NCBI RefSeq assembly: GCF_028294535.1 | Contig: NZ_JAQBIE010000005.1 | Coordinates: forward strand, 62,001 to 126,000 | DNA: 64,000 nucleotides | Direction of reading: 5' to 3' | Source: Paracoccus onchidii | GTDB lineage: Bacteria; Pseudomonadota; Alphaproteobacteria; Rhodobacterales; Rhodobacteraceae | Part shown: positions 10,442 through 18,553 of the stretch, piece after piece | Layout of the letters: each line of letters begins with the position of its first letter | How positions within the stretch are numbered: position 1 is the stretch's first letter | Notes under the pieces: model-generated | Seen by the model: the letters and a program-made list of their open reading frames with translations, nothing else | Told to the model about the DNA's origin: nothing | Database searches by the model: none | Made by a program: the position numbers and the translations under genes

Positions 10442-10466
10442 AAGGGGGGACTTTCCCCCCTTTTTT
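10442..10466 (+). terminator. Strong terminator after the holin gene
   Basis: AAGGGGGG and CCCCCCTT form an 8-bp stem with a 5-base loop, followed by further T. It ends the lysis cassette only about 40 bases before ccmF. Confidence 0.9.
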
Positions 10467-10503
10467 CGTGCCTTTATGCTGGCCGCAACAGAGGAACTCC
10501 TGA

Positions 10504-12465
10504 ATGATTGCTGAAATCGGCCATTTCGCCCTGATACTCGCTTTTGCGGTGTCGATATATCAGACTGTTGTGCCGATGGTGGGGGCATCGCGTGACTGGC
10601 AAGGCTGGATGACCAGTGCAAATCCCGCCGCGCTGGCCCAGTTCTTGCTGTGCGGGTTGTCCTTTGCGGCGTTGACCGTGGCTTTCGTGACGTCGGATTT
10701 TTCGCTGAAGCTGGTCTACGAGAATTCTCATACGGCCAAGCCGATGATCTACAAGATCAGTGGTGTTTGGGGGAACCACGAAGGTTCGATGCTGCTTTGG
10801 GTATTGATACTGGCGTTGTTCGGTGCGGCGGCCGCCGTGTTCGGTGACAATCTTCCGCCGCGGTTGCGGGCTCGGGTGCTGTCTGTTCAGGCTGCGATCG
10901 GTGCCGCATTTTATGCCTTTATCATCTTTACATCGAACCCTTTTCTTCGCCTTGGAAACCCGCCATTTGACGGGCGCGATCTCAATCCGTTGCTGCAAGA
11001 TCCGGGTTTGGCCTTTCATCCGCCCTTCCTGTATCTTGGATATGTCGGGCTTTCGATGGCGTTCAGCTTTGCTGTTGCGGCGCTGATCGAAGGGCGGGTC
11101 GATGCGGCCTGGGCGCGCTGGGTGCGTCCGTGGACATTGGCGGCCTGGATGTTTCTGACGGTCGGAATCGCACTGGGTTCGTGGTGGGCGTATTACGAAC
11201 TGGGTTGGGGCGGATTCTGGTTCTGGGATCCGGTCGAAAACGCAAGCTTCATGCCTTGGTTGCTGGCTGCTGCGCTGCTGCACTCAGCGATTGTGGTCGA
11301 AAAGCGCGAGGCTTTGAAAAGCTGGACGATCTTGCTTGCGATCATGGCTTTTGGTTTTTCGTTGATCGGCACCTTTATCGTGCGCTCCGGGGTCATCACC
11401 TCTGTCCACAGCTTTGCCAGCGATCCGGAAAGGGGGTTGTTTATTCTGGCGATTCTGCTTGCCTTCGTTGGCGGGGCGTTGACCTTGTATGCGGCCCGCG
11501 CCAGTGAGATGACTGCCAAGGGGGTCTTTGCACCCGTGTCGCGGGAAGGTGCGCTGGTTCTGAACAATGTGTTGCTGGCGGTGTCGGCATTCGTGGTCTT
11601 CATTGGAACGATGTGGCCGTTGTTCGCCGAAATGATGTGGGATCGAAAACTGTCGGTCGGTGCCCCTTTCTTCAACAAGGCGTTTACGCCTTTCATGATC
11701 GCCTTGGCGCTTGTGCTGCCCATCGGATCCCTGGTGCCCTGGAAAAGGGCGAAATTCTTGCGTGCCCTTCGGCCGCTGCGCGCCGCCTTGATCTTTACGG
11801 TTGCCACGATGTTGCTTGTCTTCGCCGTTTCGACCGGGCGATCGGCGATTGCGGTCATCGGCGCGGGGCTGGGCGCCTGGCTGGTTGCCGGAGCTGTGGC
11901 AGAGCTGTGGCATCGCACCGGATCCTCGGGTCTTTCACGCCTTTTCCGTTTGCCGCGCGCGGATTGGGGCAAGGCGGTCGCGCATGCTGGTCTGGGTGTG
12001 ACCTTTATCGGGGTCGGTCTTCTGACCGCCTGGCAAAGCGAAGATATCAGGGTGGCACATATCGGCGACAGCTTCGAGGTTTCGGGATATACGATTACCT
12101 TGCAATCCGTGGATGAGGTGCGGGGGCCGAACTATTATTCGACCATGGCTGCGATGAAAATATCTCGTGATGGGAGGGAAATCGCCGTGCTCAATCCCGA
12201 AAAACGCGTTTACCCGGTGCAGGCCATGCCAACGACCGAAGCCGCGATCGATGGTGGTTTCCTGCGCGACGTCTATGTGGTGATCGGGGATGCCCAACCT
12301 GACGGTGGATGGGCCGTGCGCACCTATATCAAGCCATTTGCGAACTGGATCTGGCTGGGGTCGATCCTGATGGCATTGGGAGGATTGATCAGCTTGTCCG
12401 ACCGCCGCTATCGCGTGGCTGCGGGCGCGCGGCAGAAAAAGATCGCGACGGTGCCAGCCCAATGA
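10504..12465 (+). CDS. ccmF: Heme lyase subunit CcmF
   Basis: A 653-residue polytopic inner-membrane protein that takes heme from holo-CcmE and, with CcmH, attaches it to apocytochrome c. Many transmembrane helices are visible. The tryptophan-rich heme-handling (WWD) motif GWGGFWFWDPVENASF lies near residues 232-247, and the C-terminal periplasmic loop and last helix are intact. Length is normal. GAGGA precedes the ATG at 10504. Because a terminator stands immediately upstream, ccmF needs its own promoter or read-through. It overlaps ccmH as ATGA. Confidence 0.97.
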   Translation: MIAEIGHFALILAFAVSIYQTVVPMVGASRDWQGWMTSANPAALAQFLLCGLSFAALTVAFVTSDFSLKLVYENSHTAKPMIYKISGVWGNHEGSMLLWVLILALFGAAAAVFGDNLPPRLRARVLSVQAAIGAAFYAFIIFTSNPFLRLGNPPFDGRDLNPLLQDPGLAFHPPFLYLGYVGLSMAFSFAVAALIEGRVDAAWARWVRPWTLAAWMFLTVGIALGSWWAYYELGWGGFWFWDPVENASFMPWLLAAALLHSAIVVEKREALKSWTILLAIMAFGFSLIGTFIVRSGVITSVHSFASDPERGLFILAILLAFVGGALTLYAARASEMTAKGVFAPVSREGALVLNNVLLAVSAFVVFIGTMWPLFAEMMWDRKLSVGAPFFNKAFTPFMIALALVLPIGSLVPWKRAKFLRALRPLRAALIFTVATMLLVFAVSTGRSAIAVIGAGLGAWLVAGAVAELWHRTGSSGLSRLFRLPRADWGKAVAHAGLGVTFIGVGLLTAWQSEDIRVAHIGDSFEVSGYTITLQSVDEVRGPNYYSTMAAMKISRDGREIAVLNPEKRVYPVQAMPTTEAAIDGGFLRDVYVVIGDAQPDGGWAVRTYIKPFANWIWLGSILMALGGLISLSDRRYRVAAGARQKKIATVPAQ

Positions 12466-12923
12466 GACAGTTGATTGCCACATTCGCCCTGCTGTTGATC
12501 TTGCCCATATCCGCGCTTGCGGTCCAACCTGATGAGGTTCTGGACGACCCGACGCTTGAGGCGCGCGCGCGTACGATTTCGCAGAAACTTCGATGCCCGG
12601 TTTGTCAGGGCGAGAATATCGATGAATCAAACGCGTCAATCAGCCGTGACCTCAGGCTTTATGTGCGCGAGCGTCTGGTTGCGGGGGATGACAACGAGCA
12701 GGTCGTTGACGCAGTGGTTGACCGCTTTGGCGAGTTTGTTCTGTTTGAACCCCGTGCACGTGGTGGCAACCTTGTGCTGTGGCTCGCCGGTCCGGTCATG
12801 GCGATCCTTGCCCTGCTGGTCGCATGGCGGTTTATCCGGGCGCGTTCAAGGGCGACCCAGAACACCGCCCATCTGTCCAAGGACGAACAGGCCCGCCTCG
12901 ACGAAATCATGCGCGAGGATTGA
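12462..12923 (+). CDS. ccmH: Cytochrome c maturation thioreductase CcmH
   Basis: A 153-residue protein of the CcmH/CcmL/NrfF family. It has a signal peptide (LLILPISALA, cleavage near residue 20), the redox motif LRCPVCQ with Cys45 and Cys48, a three-helix bundle, and a transmembrane anchor at ~105-126. It reduces or presents apocytochrome CxxCH cysteines to CcmF. Translation is coupled to ccmF by a 4-base overlap. The TPR protein CcmI is not adjacent. Confidence 0.96.
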   Translation: MRQLIATFALLLILPISALAVQPDEVLDDPTLEARARTISQKLRCPVCQGENIDESNASISRDLRLYVRERLVAGDDNEQVVDAVVDRFGEFVLFEPRARGGNLVLWLAGPVMAILALLVAWRFIRARSRATQNTAHLSKDEQARLDEIMRED

Positions 12924-12990
12924 CGCGAGGTCGCCCTTTACGCGCACGTCACCTTGGGCCATCACGATTGAAGCCAACGGGGAGGTGTGC

Positions 12991-13761
12991 ATGAACTACC
13001 AGACGATCCAGTTTGATACACGCGATGGCGTCGCGACCCTCATCCTGAACCGGCCAGAGGTCATGAACGCGCTGAATACGGAAATGCGTTCGGAAATCAC
13101 CCACGCTCTGACCACGCTGCCTGCCGAAACACGCTGCGTTGTCATAACCGGTTCGGGCCGGGCATTTTGTTCCGGCCAGGATCTGAATGATGGGGCCGCC
13201 GCGACGGATCTGGAGGCAACATTGCGCGATGAATACGAGCCAATGCTGCATGCCGTGCTGGATTGTCCGGCACCGGTGATTGCTGCGGTCAATGGCGTGG
13301 CGGCGGGGGCGGGGGCCAATCTTGCGCTTGTTGCCGATGTGGTGATTGCCGCTGAAAATGCCAGCTTTGTCCAGGCATTCACGCGGATCGGCCTGATCCC
13401 CGATGCGGGCGGAACCTGGATGATTCCACGCCTTGCCGGACATGCTAGGGCGATGGGGATGATGTTGTTTGCGGATTCGATTCCGGCAAGACAGGCCTGC
13501 GAATGGGGGCTGATATACGAATGCTGCCGGGACGATGAATTCGCGCAATTTGTCGCAACGCGTGCGCGACAGCTGGCTTCGGGGCCAACCTCGGCGTTTC
13601 TGTCAATTCGCGAGGCCGTCAGAGCCTCGTTCGGGAATGACATGAGCGCGCAACTGAAACTAGAGGCGCGGTTGCAGGGGCGCGCGGGCCGCAGCCATGA
13701 TTTCCGCGAGGGCGTCGCGGCATTTCTTCAGAAACGAGCCCCCGAGTTTCGCGGAAACTGA
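12991..13761 (+). CDS. Enoyl-CoA hydratase/isomerase, PaaG-like
   Basis: A 256-residue crotonase-fold enzyme. The resemblance to PaaG, the isomerase that turns 1,2-epoxyphenylacetyl-CoA into oxepin-CoA, is specific: CSGQDLND near residue 63, NGVAAGAGANLAL for the oxyanion hole, LIPDAGGTW, and a C-terminal AGRSHDFREGVAAFL. The ATG at 12991 follows GGGGAGGT. It lies 67 bases after ccmH and ends flush against the convergent NUDIX gene. No other paa genes are present, so a general enoyl-CoA hydratase role is still possible. Confidence 0.85.
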   Translation: MNYQTIQFDTRDGVATLILNRPEVMNALNTEMRSEITHALTTLPAETRCVVITGSGRAFCSGQDLNDGAAATDLEATLRDEYEPMLHAVLDCPAPVIAAVNGVAAGAGANLALVADVVIAAENASFVQAFTRIGLIPDAGGTWMIPRLAGHARAMGMMLFADSIPARQACEWGLIYECCRDDEFAQFVATRARQLASGPTSAFLSIREAVRASFGNDMSAQLKLEARLQGRAGRSHDFREGVAAFLQKRAPEFRGN

Positions 13762-14457
13762 TCACGCGATCTGTGAAAATCGGGGGGCCGTTCCCCGGTT
13801 GTCGAAAAACGGCACGGTATCGGGATCAGGAAGATCCTGATGATGGGGAACCGATCCGGCAACCTCTGCGATTTCGGCAAGAACCACCTCGGTGATGAAA
13901 GGCAGGTTCAGATTGCGCGCTTCGGTCAGGGGAACCCAGTGCAGATGCGACAACTCATCGCAGGCATCGCCGAATTCGTCGGGGTTTCCCAGAAGTTGCG
14001 CGGCGTCAGCGATGAAGAAATGCGCATCGAAACGGCGAGGCCGGCCGGGGGGCGTGATCGCCCGGAACACGTAACGCAGTGTCGACGCATCTGCAGCCAA
14101 GGCTTTTTCGGCATAGCCGGGCCATTGGGTCGGGGTTGGTGAGGGTGCGCCAATCACCAATCCGGTTTCCTCGACCAGTTCTCGTAGCGCTGCTGCCGCG
14201 ATGGCATGCGGGTTTGCAGGTTCGTCCGGACGGGGCTCGGCCCTCAATCTGCGCTGGTGAATATCTGTCAAGGGGCGCAGCAAGGTCGCGTCAGCATCTT
14301 CGGGATCGACAGCACCGCCGGGAAACACATATTTCGACGGCATGAAAGCCGCCTTTGCACCGCGCATCCCCATCAGGACAGAGGTTTCCCTGGCGTTTCG
14401 CCGCAACAAGATCATCGTCGCGGCCTGACGAATCGGCGGGTCGACCTTGGTGGTCAT
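13762..14457 (-). CDS. NUDIX hydrolase
   Basis: A protein of about 231 residues with a NUDIX box split by an insertion: FPGGAVDPED, then after about 40 residues RELVEETGL carrying the metal-binding glutamates. This is the layout of longer CoA- or diphosphate-type NUDIX hydrolases; the substrate cannot be told. The start ATG at 14457 overlaps the DUF983 stop as ATGA, so the two are translated together. Its stop abuts that of the convergent paaG-like gene with no spacer. Confidence 0.88.
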   Translation of the reverse strand: MTTKVDPPIRQAATMILLRRNARETSVLMGMRGAKAAFMPSKYVFPGGAVDPEDADATLLRPLTDIHQRRLRAEPRPDEPANPHAIAAAALRELVEETGLVIGAPSPTPTQWPGYAEKALAADASTLRYVFRAITPPGRPRRFDAHFFIADAAQLLGNPDEFGDACDELSHLHWVPLTEARNLNLPFITEVVLAEIAEVAGSVPHHQDLPDPDTVPFFDNRGTAPRFSQIA

Positions 14458-14873
14458 GTGGCCGCAGGTTCCGCGTCGCGCCCGAATCCGTGCATTCTGC
14501 GCGCCCATTGCAGACCAACCATTGCCCCCTTGATGCGCGGCAACAGCAACAACGACAACACGATCGCACCAAGGCTGAAGGTCAGGATCATGGTCATGGC
14601 CGAGGGACGCCACGCCATGTAGCAGGCAAGAAGCAGCGGCGCCCCCAGATGCGAGACAATCAGGATCGTCAGATAGGCAGGGCCGTCATCGGCCCGCTGA
14701 TGATGCAGCGCTTCTCCGCAATTTGGACACTGATCTGCAACCTTGAGGTATTTTTCGAATAAGCGTCCCTGACCACAGCAGGGGCATTGGCCAAGCGTCC
14801 CACGGATCATCGCCTGCTTCGTGGGGCGATCGTTTTCGACAGAGATGATGTCTTGCCCAGATGTGTGAGCCAT
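14454..14873 (-). CDS. DUF983 membrane protein with zinc-ribbon cysteines
   Basis: A 139-residue protein. Two CxxC pairs (CPCCGQGRLF near residue 30 and CPNCGEALHH near residue 50) look like a small zinc ribbon and are followed by two transmembrane segments at ~68-87 and ~94-112. This is the DUF983 pattern, common in alphaproteobacteria and of unknown function. It is the first gene of a two-gene unit with the NUDIX hydrolase. Confidence 0.88.
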   Translation of the reverse strand: MAHTSGQDIISVENDRPTKQAMIRGTLGQCPCCGQGRLFEKYLKVADQCPNCGEALHHQRADDGPAYLTILIVSHLGAPLLLACYMAWRPSAMTMILTFSLGAIVLSLLLLPRIKGAMVGLQWARRMHGFGRDAEPAAT

Positions 14874-14985
14874 GATTGCCCCCTCAACTTCATGATGATC
14901 GCCCGAACGGGCGTATCGGACGGCAAATTAGTGTGAACAGCCTCGATTTTCCAGTGGCAATAGCCGCGACCATAAGGCGCAGGGA

Positions 14986-16380
14986 CTAGCCGGCATGTTC
15001 CGGCTGGGCCAGTACGACGCAGTTTCGTCCGCGGGACTTTGCCTGACGCAGTGCACGATCGGCACGTTCCAGTGACGCTTCGGCGATTCGTTCGGCCGTG
15101 AACCCACCGTTACATGGCTCCTCCATGGCGACGCCGATTGATGAGGTGGCCGCGATGTTTCCGCCGCCGGACAACGCTGGCAGTCGTACCGGTCGGGCCT
15201 GTATGGCGGTGCGCAGATCTTCTGCCAGCTGCATGGCCTGCGCTTCGGTTGTGGATGGCAGGATGACCAAAAATTCTTCGCCACCTATGCGGGCGGCGAG
15301 GCCATGATCTTCGATGCAACGCTCGATCCGGCGCGCAAGATCGACCAGCACCGCGTCCCCGGCAGCATGGCCATAGCTGTCATTGATGGATTTGAAACGG
15401 TCCAGATCGAGGGCAAGCAGGGCGAAACCCTGTGAACAGGATTTCATTTCACCTGCAATTTCGGTCAATCGTGGCAGGGCATAGCGGCGGTTATACAGCC
15501 CGGTCAGCGGGTCTGTCATGGCCCAAAGCAGTTTGCGTTGTGTTTCCACGCGCCGTCTGTCGCCCTGTTCCTTTCGCGACAGCTGTGATTGCAGGGCGAG
15601 GGCCGCCAATTCGATCGCGGTTGCGGAATCGAAATCGACAGGCAGGACTTCGCCCGCGCCAAGGTCAAGGGCGATTGCAGACAGTTCGGTGCGGTGGGGT
15701 TCGGTCGCAACGACGAATGCCGCGTTCTTCGACCCGTTGCGTGACCGAAGCTCTGACAGCAACCGCAGCCCATCACCACGTTCAGCGATGTCGGCAGCGA
15801 TCAGGTAAAGGTCGGCCGCGTGCCCGTTCGCGGCGGCGACAAGTGCTTCGGCCGGGGTGCAGATGGTAAAAGCCGACGCCAGCCGTCGTTGCAAAGCCCC
15901 GCGCCAGCGCATTGCCCGGGCTGGATTGTCGGCAACAAGGGCGACGCGAGTAATCGAAGGCGCAGCGCCGAACTGCGCCGCGGGTTCGGCCATCGAATTT
16001 TGCATGTCGGGCATGTCGCCGGAATCCCGCAGAAGGCCGCGTATTCGCGCCAGCAGCATTTGTTCGTCGATCAGCGGGTCAAGAACCGCCGCCACGCCAG
16101 CCCGCAGGGCCTCTAATCGGGTTGGCGCATTTGCAAGCATGATGATTGGCGTCGAGGTCAGCTCTGCCTCTCCCATCAGGGACATCGCAATCGCGACCGG
16201 ATCAGTCTGCGCAAAACCGCCGCCCAATATAATGAGATCGGGCCGATACAGATGCGCCTGCCTGATGAGATCGTCGGAGTTGGACACCGTACAGACATCA
16301 TAGCAGGCGGCAGTCAGGCGCACCTTCAGGGTGATGCGCGTCGTTGCCGTCCCGTCCGCGATCAGGATGCGTGCAGTCAT
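14986..16380 (-). CDS. PleD-like diguanylate cyclase with degenerate receivers
   Basis: About 464 residues arranged receiver-receiver-GGDEF as in Caulobacter PleD. The C-terminal domain has the catalytic IGGEEF motif and DPLTGLYNRR, so it should make cyclic di-GMP. The first receiver, however, reads IADG where PleD has VVDD, and LIILGGGFA where PleD has LLDVMMP, so the phosphate-accepting aspartate is a glycine. The second receiver also lacks an obvious acceptor. The RxxD inhibitory site before GGEEF is replaced by EDHG. Start 16380 gives MTARILIAD; an ATG at 16395 is an alternative. Confidence 0.88.
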   Translation of the reverse strand: MTARILIADGTATTRITLKVRLTAACYDVCTVSNSDDLIRQAHLYRPDLIILGGGFAQTDPVAIAMSLMGEAELTSTPIIMLANAPTRLEALRAGVAAVLDPLIDEQMLLARIRGLLRDSGDMPDMQNSMAEPAAQFGAAPSITRVALVADNPARAMRWRGALQRRLASAFTICTPAEALVAAANGHAADLYLIAADIAERGDGLRLLSELRSRNGSKNAAFVVATEPHRTELSAIALDLGAGEVLPVDFDSATAIELAALALQSQLSRKEQGDRRRVETQRKLLWAMTDPLTGLYNRRYALPRLTEIAGEMKSCSQGFALLALDLDRFKSINDSYGHAAGDAVLVDLARRIERCIEDHGLAARIGGEEFLVILPSTTEAQAMQLAEDLRTAIQARPVRLPALSGGGNIAATSSIGVAMEEPCNGGFTAERIAEASLERADRALRQAKSRGRNCVVLAQPEHAG

Positions 16381-16458
16381 CTGGGTGCGGTCCATCAAAT
16401 TCGTTTGCGTCCATGACAGAAATGACAAAAAAGAATTAATAACTCCTTTCCAAAAGGA

Positions 16459-16473
16459 TTGCATGCCATGCAA
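16459..16473. promoter_or_regulatory. Perfect palindrome between pleD-like gene and DUF3572
   Basis: TTGCAT-GCC-ATGCAA is a perfect 6-bp inverted repeat in the divergent promoter region. It is a candidate operator; the binding protein is unknown. Confidence 0.4.
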
Positions 16474-16502
16474 AAAGTGATTTTCACACGAAAAGGTGAA
16501 GG

Positions 16503-16790
16503 ATGAGCAGTCAGGAACAGGCGCGAAGAGTGGCTTCGACATTGCTGGTTTATGTATTGGAACGCCCGGAACTGGCCGCGGGATTCCTGGGGGCCTCGGG
16601 GCTGGAGGTTCAGGATCTGCGCCGCCTTTCCGAAAGCGGGGGTCTGGATCTGCCCCTGCTGGACTATATTCTTGAGGATGATGAGCGTGTGCTTGAGGCG
16701 GCCGATTCTCTGGACCTGAGACCCGAAGATTTCCTGCGCGCGCGCACTGCAATGGAAGGTCCGGGGGGCTATGGCTGGGAAATCGGCTGA
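16503..16790 (+). CDS. DUF3572 family protein
   Basis: A 95-residue acidic, probably all-helical protein without signal or membrane segment. It matches the DUF3572 type usually encoded divergently beside pleD in alphaproteobacteria, exactly as here. Conserved-looking parts include FLGASGLEVQDLR and LLDYILEDDERVLEAAD. AAGGTGAAGG precedes the ATG. Function is unknown. Confidence 0.85.
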   Translation: MSSQEQARRVASTLLVYVLERPELAAGFLGASGLEVQDLRRLSESGGLDLPLLDYILEDDERVLEAADSLDLRPEDFLRARTAMEGPGGYGWEIG

Positions 16791-16855
16791 TTTTCCCAAA
16801 CGAGTTTCCGCTTTCTTCATCTTTGCCAGCTATCAGGCTGAGACAGAGGTGAGAA

Positions 16856-17446
16856 ATGCAACAACTTATCATCCGCGCAATCGAGGAATTTTTACGCCAG
16901 ACCTATGGCGAAAAATTGTGGCTTCGGGCCGTTGATCGTGGCATGGAACATGATCGGCGATCAATCGATTTGGCATCGGCCGCGCCGAAAGGGCTCAGCG
17001 TCGAGCGCCTGGTTACTTGCGCGGCGATCGAATTGGACAAGTCGCCTCAGGAACTGATGGAGGATGGCGGCGCCTGGCTTGCCCGACGCGAGGCGTTTCG
17101 GCGATTGCTTCGCTTTTCAGGACGCGATTTCAAGGACTTCCTGTTGAGCCTTGAAGAACTGCCGGGGCGTGCGCATTTCGTGGCTCCGGATCTTGCCATG
17201 CCGGATATATCCGTCTCTCTCTGTGCCGATGGTGAATTCACCCTGCGCCTTCCCGAAGGGACCTGGGGGTGGGCGCCACTGCTGGGCGGCGTGGTGCGGG
17301 CCATGGCGGATGACTATGGCGCTTTGGGTCTGATCGCGGTGGAGGGAAATGTGATCACGGTGAAAATCCCCGAAGCTGAGTTTTCACCCGGCCGGGATTT
17401 CAATCTGACGAGTTGTTTGCCTGTGCGCATAGCGGGGGAACCGTGA
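16856..17446 (+). CDS. H-NOX (HNOB) fold protein lacking the heme ligand
   Basis: A 196-residue protein aligning with H-NOX gas sensors along its length: FLRQTYGEKLWLRAV at the start, FKDFLLSLEEL near residue 92-101, and WAPLLGGVVRAM near 139-150. At the position of the proximal heme histidine (usually L-D-x-L-H) it has LEELPGR, so Pro103 replaces His. The YxSxR propionate-binding motif reads L132-P-E134-G-T136. It therefore probably does not bind heme in the usual way. GAGGTGAG precedes the ATG, and its TGA overlaps the cyclase ATG, so the two proteins are probably partners. Confidence 0.82.
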   Translation: MQQLIIRAIEEFLRQTYGEKLWLRAVDRGMEHDRRSIDLASAAPKGLSVERLVTCAAIELDKSPQELMEDGGAWLARREAFRRLLRFSGRDFKDFLLSLEELPGRAHFVAPDLAMPDISVSLCADGEFTLRLPEGTWGWAPLLGGVVRAMADDYGALGLIAVEGNVITVKIPEAEFSPGRDFNLTSCLPVRIAGEP

Positions 17447-18459
17447 TGCAGGTTGCGCAGCCGGGTGTGGAAATCATGGCGCATGATCTGGGGCGGTTGC
17501 TGCCCATGCATTTCATCGCTGATTCAACTGGCCGGATCGAACGGATGGGGCCGACCCTTCGGAAATTGTTGCCACAACGCGGCGCATGTGTACGAGATCT
17601 GTTCAGCAGCGGTCGCAGGAATGCCGATGGGGACATTCTGGCGATTCTGCTTCAGGCGGCCACACAAGGGGATCGCCTGTTCCTGCGCGTTCGTGGCTTG
17701 CCCGATGTCGGGCTGCGCGGCCATGCCATCTGGACCGAAGATCGGAAGATCCTGGTCAATCTGGGCTTTGGGATCGATCTGGTGCAGGCAGTTGGTCATG
17801 CGTCATTGACTGATGGCGATTTTGCACCGCCTGAATTGGCGATGGAGTTGTTGTTCATGCGCGAGGCCATGCAAGGCTTGCTGGGCGAGCTATCCCGCTA
17901 CAACAGGCAGCTTGATCTGGCGCGAGAATCCGCAGAGTTGCGTGCTCATACCGACGCGCTGACCGGGGTTCGCAATCGTCGCGGCATGGAAGCCGATCTG
18001 GGACGGGCGTTCTCAACCACCTTGGATGACGAAGATGCAGGTTTCGCCATCGCCCATATCGATCTGGATCACTTCAAGCACGTGAATGATCTGTTGGGGC
18101 ATGCCGCGGGCGACCGCCTCCTGTGCCAGGTGGCGCAGGTATTGACGCAGGCCACCCGAGGGCACGATACCGTTGCAAGATGCGGCGGCGACGAGTTCAT
18201 CGTGATTTTACGCAACCTGACCGATGTCGCGACACTGGAACGGCTGGCGTCGCGAATGATCGCCGCAATCGAGGCATTGATGGCGCCAGAGACAGGTTGC
18301 CCCGTATCCGCCAGCATCGGGATCGTATTATCTCCGGGCTATCGAGACTTGTCGCTGGACCGGATGTTGCTGGATGCTGATGCAGCTTTGTATCAGTCCA
18401 AGCATGACGGGCGCGGGCGTGTGACGGTGTTATCCAAACCGCTGGCTGATTGTATCTAG
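17446..18459 (+). CDS. HNOBA-GGDEF diguanylate cyclase
   Basis: About 337 residues. The N-terminal ~110 residues (MHFIADSTGRIERMG, then KLLPQRG and DLFSSGR) resemble the PAS-like H-NOX-associated HNOBA domain. A short helical linker follows, then a GGDEF domain with DALTGVRNRRG and CGGDEF near residue 246. The inhibitory I-site RxxD is intact as RGHD, so the enzyme should be active and product-regulated. Coupling to the upstream H-NOX gene (TGATG) implies that the H-NOX protein controls this cyclase. Confidence 0.88.
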   Translation: MQVAQPGVEIMAHDLGRLLPMHFIADSTGRIERMGPTLRKLLPQRGACVRDLFSSGRRNADGDILAILLQAATQGDRLFLRVRGLPDVGLRGHAIWTEDRKILVNLGFGIDLVQAVGHASLTDGDFAPPELAMELLFMREAMQGLLGELSRYNRQLDLARESAELRAHTDALTGVRNRRGMEADLGRAFSTTLDDEDAGFAIAHIDLDHFKHVNDLLGHAAGDRLLCQVAQVLTQATRGHDTVARCGGDEFIVILRNLTDVATLERLASRMIAAIEALMAPETGCPVSASIGIVLSPGYRDLSLDRMLLDADAALYQSKHDGRGRVTVLSKPLADCI

Positions 18460-18553
18460 GCGAAACTTGCAACCGGCATGCCCGCAGCCAAGGCGCAGGC
18501 CGCGAGCGCAGGATTCGGTTGGATTGGTCAGGGTGATGGTCTAAGCCGGCGAT

